A stretch of 64,000 nucleotides of DNA from an uncultured Pelagibacteraceae bacterium (GTDB lineage: Bacteria; Pseudomonadota; Alphaproteobacteria; Pelagibacterales; Pelagibacteraceae): contig CACJVQ010000001.1 in NCBI GenBank assembly GCA_902596915.1, positions 1 through 64,000 on the forward strand, given 5' to 3'. Both the position numbers and the translations under genes were made by a program. Shown in pieces: positions 58,574 to 64,000 of the stretch. The notes beneath the pieces were generated by a model that did not search any database, had not been told where the DNA came from, and was given only the letters and a program-made list of their open reading frames with translations. The stretch's first letter is position 1; the number at the start of each line of letters is the position of its first letter.

Positions 58574-59737
58574 TTATTTATTTAGTGCTGCAACTGCTTT
58601 ATTAGCTGCATCCTCTAAAGTATTTGCCTCTATATAATTTATTTTACTCTCTTTTAAGATTTTATTTCCTTTTTCGACATTAGTACCTGCTAAACGAATA
58701 ACTAATGGAACTTTAATTTCAATTTTTTTTAATGCATCTACAATTCCTTCTGCAACCCAATCACATCTATTGATACCAGCAAAAATATTTACAAGAATTA
58801 CTTTAACTTTTTCATCCATTGTAACTAATTTAAAGGCTTTAACTATTTTTTCTGGCGTTGCTCCACCTCCTACATCTAAAAAATTTGCCGGAGCTCCTCC
58901 AGCAAGTTTAATCATATCCATAGATGCCATCGCTAGACCAGCACCGTTAATAATATTACCTATATTTCCATCTAAACTTACATAGTTTAAACCTCTGTCC
59001 GATGCAAAAATTTCTTTTGAATCTTCTTGTGTTTTATCTCTTAGCTCAGAAACTTGACTTCTTCTAAACATTGCATTGTTATCAAAACTCATTTTACAAT
59101 CTAAAGCTAAAATTTGTTTTTGTTTTGAAATTACCAATGGATTAACTTCAACCATTGTTGCATCTAATTCACTAAAAGCTTTATAACATCCAATAATGGT
59201 ATCAGAAGCTCTTCTAATTAAATCAGGTTCAATTCCCAAACCAAAAGCTAATTCTCTAGCTTGAAAATTTTGCATTCCAACTGCAACTTCAATTTTAGAT
59301 CTAATAATTGTTTCTGGTTTTTCCTTTGAAATTTCTTCAACACTCATTCCACCTTCTGTCGATGCGACAACCATAATACTTTCGGAGCTTCTATCAAAAA
59401 CCAATCCTAAATATAATTCCTTTTCAATATCTGTCGCTTCTTCAATGTAAATTCTGTTAACAATTTTTCCTTCAGGTCCTGTTTGATTTGTAACTAATTT
59501 TTTTCCTAATAATTTATCTGTTGCTTGAGCAACTTCTAATGGAGTGTTACAAACAATTATCCCTCCAGCTTTTCCTCTTGCACCAGAATGGATTTGAGCT
59601 TTAACAACCCATCTTGATCCACCAATTTCTCTTGCTTTATTCTCAGCATTCTCTGGACTATAAACAATTCCACCTCTAGGAATTGTTACTCCAAAGTTAG
59701 AGAGTATTTTCTTTGCCTGATATTCGTGAATGTCCAT
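58574..59737 (-). CDS. mtkA: Malate-CoA ligase (malate thiokinase) beta subunit / SucC family
   Basis: MDIHEYQAKKILSNFGV, VVKAQIHSGARGKAGGI, FDNNAMFRRSQV, VNIFAGINRCDWVAEGIV; adjacent to mcl. Confidence 0.8.
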   Translation of the reverse strand: MDIHEYQAKKILSNFGVTIPRGGIVYSPENAENKAREIGGSRWVVKAQIHSGARGKAGGIIVCNTPLEVAQATDKLLGKKLVTNQTGPEGKIVNRIYIEEATDIEKELYLGLVFDRSSESIMVVASTEGGMSVEEISKEKPETIIRSKIEVAVGMQNFQARELAFGLGIEPDLIRRASDTIIGCYKAFSELDATMVEVNPLVISKQKQILALDCKMSFDNNAMFRRSQVSELRDKTQEDSKEIFASDRGLNYVSLDGNIGNIINGAGLAMASMDMIKLAGGAPANFLDVGGGATPEKIVKAFKLVTMDEKVKVILVNIFAGINRCDWVAEGIVDALKKIEIKVPLVIRLAGTNVEKGNKILKESKINYIEANTLEDAANKAVAALNK

Positions 59738-59745
59738 AATTTTAT

Positions 59746-60684
59746 TTATTTATTATGGATTAACTTGTCTATATTTACAATGTTTTCAGCCATTCTAGCT
59801 GATGCAGCATCTATCATCCTGCCATCAAGCTGAGCAGCTCCTTTACCCTCTTTTGCAGCCTTTTCTAGCTCTTCTAAGATTCTTTTAGCCTTAGTAACCT
59901 CAGATTCTGGAGGAGAAAACACATTGTTTGCTAATTCAATTTGTGAAGGATGTATTGCCCATTTACCTTCAATACCAATTGCAGCGCCTCTTTTAGCAGC
60001 CGCTGTATAAGAATCAGGATCATTAAAATCTCCAAATGGTCCATCAATTGCTCTTATTCCATATGCTCTACAAGTCATAACTAATTCAGATAAACCGTGA
60101 TGCCACTGGTCTCCTGGATAATTTTCGTTAAGCCCACCTATAACAGTTGTTCGTGCTCTCAAACTTGCTGCATAATCTGCAACACCAAAATGTAATGCCT
60201 CTAATCTTTCACTTGAAGTTGCAATTTCTTTAATATTTGACATTCCTAATGCAGTTTCAATTAAACACTCAATACCAATTTTATTTTTTAATTTTTTATT
60301 TGTCTCAATTTGAGTTAACAAACAATCAACCATATAAACATCGCTTGCTGTTCCTGCCTTTGGAACTAAAATAGTATCTACATTTTCTCCAGCTTGCTCA
60401 ACTATTTCAATTAGATCTGAGTACATGTAATGAGTATCTAAACTATTAATTCTTACAGAAATAGTTTTACCACTACTTCTCCAATCCATTTCATTCAAAG
60501 ATTTAATAACATTAGCTCTAGCAGTAATTTTATCGTTAGGAGAAACTGCATCTTCAAGATCTAAAAAAACATAATCTGCTGCTGAACTTAGAGCTTTTTC
60601 AAACATTTTAGGTGATGAACCTGGAACTGCTAATTCACTTCTTTGCAATCTTGATCTTGCAGGTTTATAAAATTTATGGCTCAT
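59746..60684 (-). CDS. mcl: L-malyl-CoA/beta-methylmalyl-CoA lyase (CitE-like)
   Basis: RSELAVPGSSPKMFEKALSSAADYVFLDLEDAVSP, RAIDGPFGDFNDPDSYTAAAKRGAAIGIEGKWAIHPSQIELAN. Confidence 0.9.
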   Translation of the reverse strand: MSHKFYKPARSRLQRSELAVPGSSPKMFEKALSSAADYVFLDLEDAVSPNDKITARANVIKSLNEMDWRSSGKTISVRINSLDTHYMYSDLIEIVEQAGENVDTILVPKAGTASDVYMVDCLLTQIETNKKLKNKIGIECLIETALGMSNIKEIATSSERLEALHFGVADYAASLRARTTVIGGLNENYPGDQWHHGLSELVMTCRAYGIRAIDGPFGDFNDPDSYTAAAKRGAAIGIEGKWAIHPSQIELANNVFSPPESEVTKAKRILEELEKAAKEGKGAAQLDGRMIDAASARMAENIVNIDKLIHNK

Positions 60685-60953
60685 TTTTTTCTTTTTTCTA
60701 ATTCGCTCATTACATCTTCAATTTTAATATTGTTTGCTTCAAGGTACATGGCTAGATGATAAAACACATCTGCAGCTTCATGAATTTTATTTGTATCTTC
60801 TTCTACTGCCTCTATCAATTCATTTATTTCCTCAAGCACTTTAGCTTTGCTTAAAGATTTATCACTCAGAAGTTTATTAGTATATGAACCATCAACTGGT
60901 GAAGATTTTCTTTCTCTTGCAAGTTTAAATAGGCTCTCAAGGGTATTTAGCAT
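60681..60953 (-). CDS. hisE: Phosphoribosyl-ATP diphosphatase
   Basis: KVLEEINELIEAVEEDTNKIHEAADVFYHLAMYL; upstream gene is hisF. Confidence 0.9.
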   Translation of the reverse strand: MLNTLESLFKLARERKSSPVDGSYTNKLLSDKSLSKAKVLEEINELIEAVEEDTNKIHEAADVFYHLAMYLEANNIKIEDVMSELEKRKK

Positions 60954-60954
60954 C

Positions 60955-61710
60955 TCAAATCCTAACAGGTATTCCTTTTGAGTCCAAATATTCTTTAGCT
61001 TCTTTTACAGAATATTTACCATAGTGAAATATAGATGCTGCTAAAACTGCACTAGCATTGCCTAATTTGATGCCATCGACTAAGTGATCAAGATCACCAA
61101 CTCCTCCTGAGGCTATTGTGGGTATGTTTACCATTGAAGAAATTTTAGACATAAGATCAATGTCATAACCTACCTGGGTACCATCTCTATCCATTGAAGT
61201 GACCAACAACTCACCTGCACCACTCTCTTCCATCTTCTTTGCAAACTCTAAAGCATCAATTCCTGTATTATTTCTACCTCCATGAGTAAATACTTCCCAT
61301 TTCTCTCCATTTTTCTTAGCATCAATTGCAACAACGATACATTGAGACCCAAATTTTTTTGAACTTTGTATTACAACATTTGCATTTTGGACAGCAGCTG
61401 TATTAATTGAAACTTTATCCGCACCACAATTTAATAATTTACTAATATCATCAACACTTCTAACTCCACCACCAACTGTTAATGGTACAAAGCATTTTTT
61501 TGAAGTATCTTTTACAACTTCGTAAATTGTATCTCTATTTTCATTTGAAGCAGTTATATCTAAAAAACAAATTTCATCAGCACCACCATCACTATAAATT
61601 TGTGCTTGCTCAACTGGGTCACCTGCATCTTGTAAATCAACAAAGTTTATACCTTTTACAACTCTTCCATTTTTAACATCTAAACAGGGTATAATTCTAT
61701 TTTTAAGCAT
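60955..61710 (-). CDS. hisF: Imidazole glycerol phosphate synthase subunit HisF
   Basis: [38 protein letters not shown]. Confidence 0.97.
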   Translation of the reverse strand: MLKNRIIPCLDVKNGRVVKGINFVDLQDAGDPVEQAQIYSDGGADEICFLDITASNENRDTIYEVVKDTSKKCFVPLTVGGGVRSVDDISKLLNCGADKVSINTAAVQNANVVIQSSKKFGSQCIVVAIDAKKNGEKWEVFTHGGRNNTGIDALEFAKKMEESGAGELLVTSMDRDGTQVGYDIDLMSKISSMVNIPTIASGGVGDLDHLVDGIKLGNASAVLAASIFHYGKYSVKEAKEYLDSKGIPVRI

Positions 61711-62428
61711 CTATTTCTTTTGCAAGTTCATCTAATTTAATATCACCATCATATATAGCTTTACCAACAATAATTCCTTCAATATTTTTATTTCCTAATT
61801 CTTTAGCCTTTTTAATATCATCTATTGATGAAACACCTCCAGATATAATGACAGGACATTTTGAATTATTAGCAACGTTTTCTGTTTCATCAAAATTTGG
61901 ACTTAGCTTCATTCCATCTCTATTTATATCTGTATAAATTAATCTACTAGCTCCATAATCATTTATATCTTTTAAAAAATCTAAAGTTTTTAAATTAGAA
62001 TTTTCTTTCCATCCAGATACAGATAAATAACCATCTTTAGCATCTAAACCTAAGGCAATTTTGCCAGGAAATTTTTCACATGCTTCTTTTAAAAAATTTT
62101 TATCTTTTATTGCAGCACTTCCTAAAATAACTTTCTCAACTCCTGCATCAGTATATTTTTGAATGCTTTCAAAGTTTCTGACACCACCACCTATTTCAAT
62201 TTTAAGATCAAATTTACCAACAATTTCCTCGATAATATCAATGTTTACAGTCTCTCCAGTTAATGCTCCATCCAAATCAACTATGTGCAAATTTCTAAAA
62301 CCGTGATCTTTATATTTACCAGCTTGTTCAACTGGGGACATGTGATATTCAGTTTTCTTATCAAAGTCTCCTTTGATCAATCTCACACACTTTTTGTCTT
62401 TAATGTCTATAGCTGGAAGTATTTTCAT
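61703..62428 (-). CDS. hisA: Phosphoribosylformimino-5-aminoimidazole carboxamide ribotide isomerase
   Basis: [49 protein letters not shown]. Confidence 0.96.
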   Translation of the reverse strand: MKILPAIDIKDKKCVRLIKGDFDKKTEYHMSPVEQAGKYKDHGFRNLHIVDLDGALTGETVNIDIIEEIVGKFDLKIEIGGGVRNFESIQKYTDAGVEKVILGSAAIKDKNFLKEACEKFPGKIALGLDAKDGYLSVSGWKENSNLKTLDFLKDINDYGASRLIYTDINRDGMKLSPNFDETENVANNSKCPVIISGGVSSIDDIKKAKELGNKNIEGIIVGKAIYDGDIKLDELAKEIDA

Positions 62429-63282
62429 AAATTAAGTTTGAAATAATTGTTGTTATAAAAAATTTCATCTTGTCCTATTCTGTCAAAAAATGAAAAGTTT
62501 TTCGATTTAAAGAAAGAATTGTAATTGAATTTATCTGGAACATTATTTTCTACAGAAATTACTTTGATACGATATTTATTAAAATCGACTGATTTTAGTA
62601 AATCTAATTCTCCCCCTTCAATATCAATTGATAAATAATCAATTTCTATATCACTTTTTATTTCTTCCTCAAAAGTAGTTGTTGTAATTTTGGACTTTAT
62701 CGTTTTACTTTTTTCACTTTTTTTTATTAATTCAGCTGCAGTGTAATTTTCATTATTAATTCCACTCATTTGAGTGAGTCCTTCTACAACTTCTAAAAAC
62801 TCAACATCCTTTACCTCATCACTTATCGCTTTATTTATGGTCTTGCATTTTCGATTACTTTTAAGTTTGTCATATTGAATATTAGATGGTTCAATTGCAA
62901 TTCCTTCCCAATTTAAAAATTTCTCAAAGTGATAACAATTGCTACCAATAATTCCATCATATGCACCTACCTCTATAAAATAACCATTTTTTAAATTTTG
63001 GAAAAAGTGGTTTTTAATAATTTTATCTTGTCCTGCTTGTGAGTAGAATTTTTCATTCCAAAAGAAATTTTTCTCACATTTCCAGATTTTTTCTCTTAAA
63101 ATACCTCTTAAAACATGAAATTTCTTTTCTGAATATTCGTTTGGTACTTGATCTATCAAATGGCTATAAATTTTGTGTGCATTAATTTTTCCCTCTAGAT
63201 TTTGCTCAAAAAGCTCCTCGGCTTCTTTAAAAGCGACTGAAACATCTTTACCAACTAAATGACTCAAATCTATATTTTTCAT
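62425..63282 (-). CDS. FkbM-type SAM-dependent methyltransferase
   Basis: GYFIEVGAYDGIIGSNCYHFEKFLNWEGIAIEPS; IDYLSIDIEGGELDLLKSVDF. Confidence 0.87.
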   Translation of the reverse strand: MKNIDLSHLVGKDVSVAFKEAEELFEQNLEGKINAHKIYSHLIDQVPNEYSEKKFHVLRGILREKIWKCEKNFFWNEKFYSQAGQDKIIKNHFFQNLKNGYFIEVGAYDGIIGSNCYHFEKFLNWEGIAIEPSNIQYDKLKSNRKCKTINKAISDEVKDVEFLEVVEGLTQMSGINNENYTAAELIKKSEKSKTIKSKITTTTFEEEIKSDIEIDYLSIDIEGGELDLLKSVDFNKYRIKVISVENNVPDKFNYNSFFKSKNFSFFDRIGQDEIFYNNNYFKLNL

Positions 63283-63288
63283 TTCTTT

Positions 63289-63915
63289 CTAAAGTTTTAA
63301 AAAATTATTAATTATTTTAAGTCCAATTTTGGCACTTTTTTCAGGGTGAAATTGAGTTCCAAAAATATTTTCCTTTTCAGCAGCGCAAACTACATTAGAT
63401 GAATAATTAGTTGTTGCTAAAATTACAGATTTATCTTCAGGTACAAACTCATAACTGTGAACAAAGTACATGTGAGAGTTATTTTCTATACCTTTAAAAA
63501 TCTTGCTATCTTTCATAATATTAATTTCGTTCCAACCAATGTGTGGAAGCTTAAATTTACCGCCTTGGTTATCAATTTTAGATACTTTTCCTGAAATCCA
63601 TCCTAAACCTTTTGTCTCAACTTCTTCGTAGCCAATATCTGCAAACATTTGAAGTCCAACACAAATTCCAAGAAGTGGTTTTTTGCTTTCCAATGCGAAT
63701 TCATTAAGAGTATCTATCAAGCCATTAATACTATTAAGACCATCAATACAGCTCTTAAAAGATCCTTGTCCAGGTAATACAACTTTATCGCTAGTTTTAA
63801 TTGTTTGAAGATCAGATGTTACTTCAATGTTTACTTTGTCTTTTGCAACTTCTTTAAAGGAATTAATTACAGAACTTATATTGCCTGAATTGTAGTCAAC
63901 AATTGTGACATTCAT
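63289..63915 (-). CDS. hisH: Imidazole glycerol phosphate synthase subunit HisH
   Basis: VDYNSGNISSVINSF, LPGQGSF, LGICVGLQMFAD, GTQFHPEKS. Confidence 0.96.
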   Translation of the reverse strand: MNVTIVDYNSGNISSVINSFKEVAKDKVNIEVTSDLQTIKTSDKVVLPGQGSFKSCIDGLNSINGLIDTLNEFALESKKPLLGICVGLQMFADIGYEEVETKGLGWISGKVSKIDNQGGKFKLPHIGWNEINIMKDSKIFKGIENNSHMYFVHSYEFVPEDKSVILATTNYSSNVVCAAEKENIFGTQFHPEKSAKIGLKIINNFLKL

Positions 63916-63920
63916 TAAAT

Positions 63921-64000
63921 TTATAAAGAACCTTTTGTAGAAGGTATTGTAGTTTTATTTCTTGGGTCCATTTCTAAAGCAGCTCTTAATGATCTAGCTA
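63921..64000 (-). CDS. hisB: Imidazoleglycerol-phosphate dehydratase, C-terminal end (partial)
   Basis: Reverse translation ...ARSLRAALEMDPRNKTTIPSTKGSL* matches the HisB C-terminus; upstream of hisH. Confidence 0.85.
   Translation of the reverse strand, partial: ARSLRAALEMDPRNKTTIPSTKGSL

Noticed and set aside
1-64000. CRISPR arrays, transposons, prophage, restriction or toxin-antitoxin systems
   Set aside because: No regularly spaced repeats, integrase, transposase, phage structural or defence-like genes seen on either strand.

Overview
AT-rich, densely packed chromosomal window that looks like a SAR11 (Pelagibacterales-like) alphaproteobacterium; the taxon is inferred from gene content, composition and gene order, not from a search. 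Contents in order: rpsP (partial)/ffh, dapF-ftsY, a gamma-glutamyltransferase/acyl-CoA synthetase/ketopantoate-reductase-like set, a TRAP transporter plus 2-hydroxyacid oxidation cluster, a PagL-like gene, a ccmCDEFGH cytochrome c maturation operon, hspQ, yciB, argG, a photolyase-like protein, folD, hemCD, tsaD, acs with a DUF4212/symporter pair, rpe-heparinase-like-purH, tRNA-Gly(GCC), a sulfotransferase/TPR/2OG-oxygenase cluster, ftsK-lolA, a malate-CoA ligase plus malyl-CoA lyase operon (mtkB/mtkA/mcl type), and a his cluster (E, F, A, H, partial B) with an embedded FkbM-type methyltransferase. I saw no CRISPR array, prophage or transposase. Best leads: a structured RNA leader upstream of ffh; the sulfotransferase/TPR/2OG-oxygenase cluster with a tRNA 6 nt upstream of a start codon; a photolyase-like protein lacking the usual N-terminal domain; a TRAP large permease with a ~320-aa coiled-coil tail; an unannotated 38-aa Lys-rich ORF; and hairpins abutting start codons. 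No clear-cut new defence or mobile system is visible.
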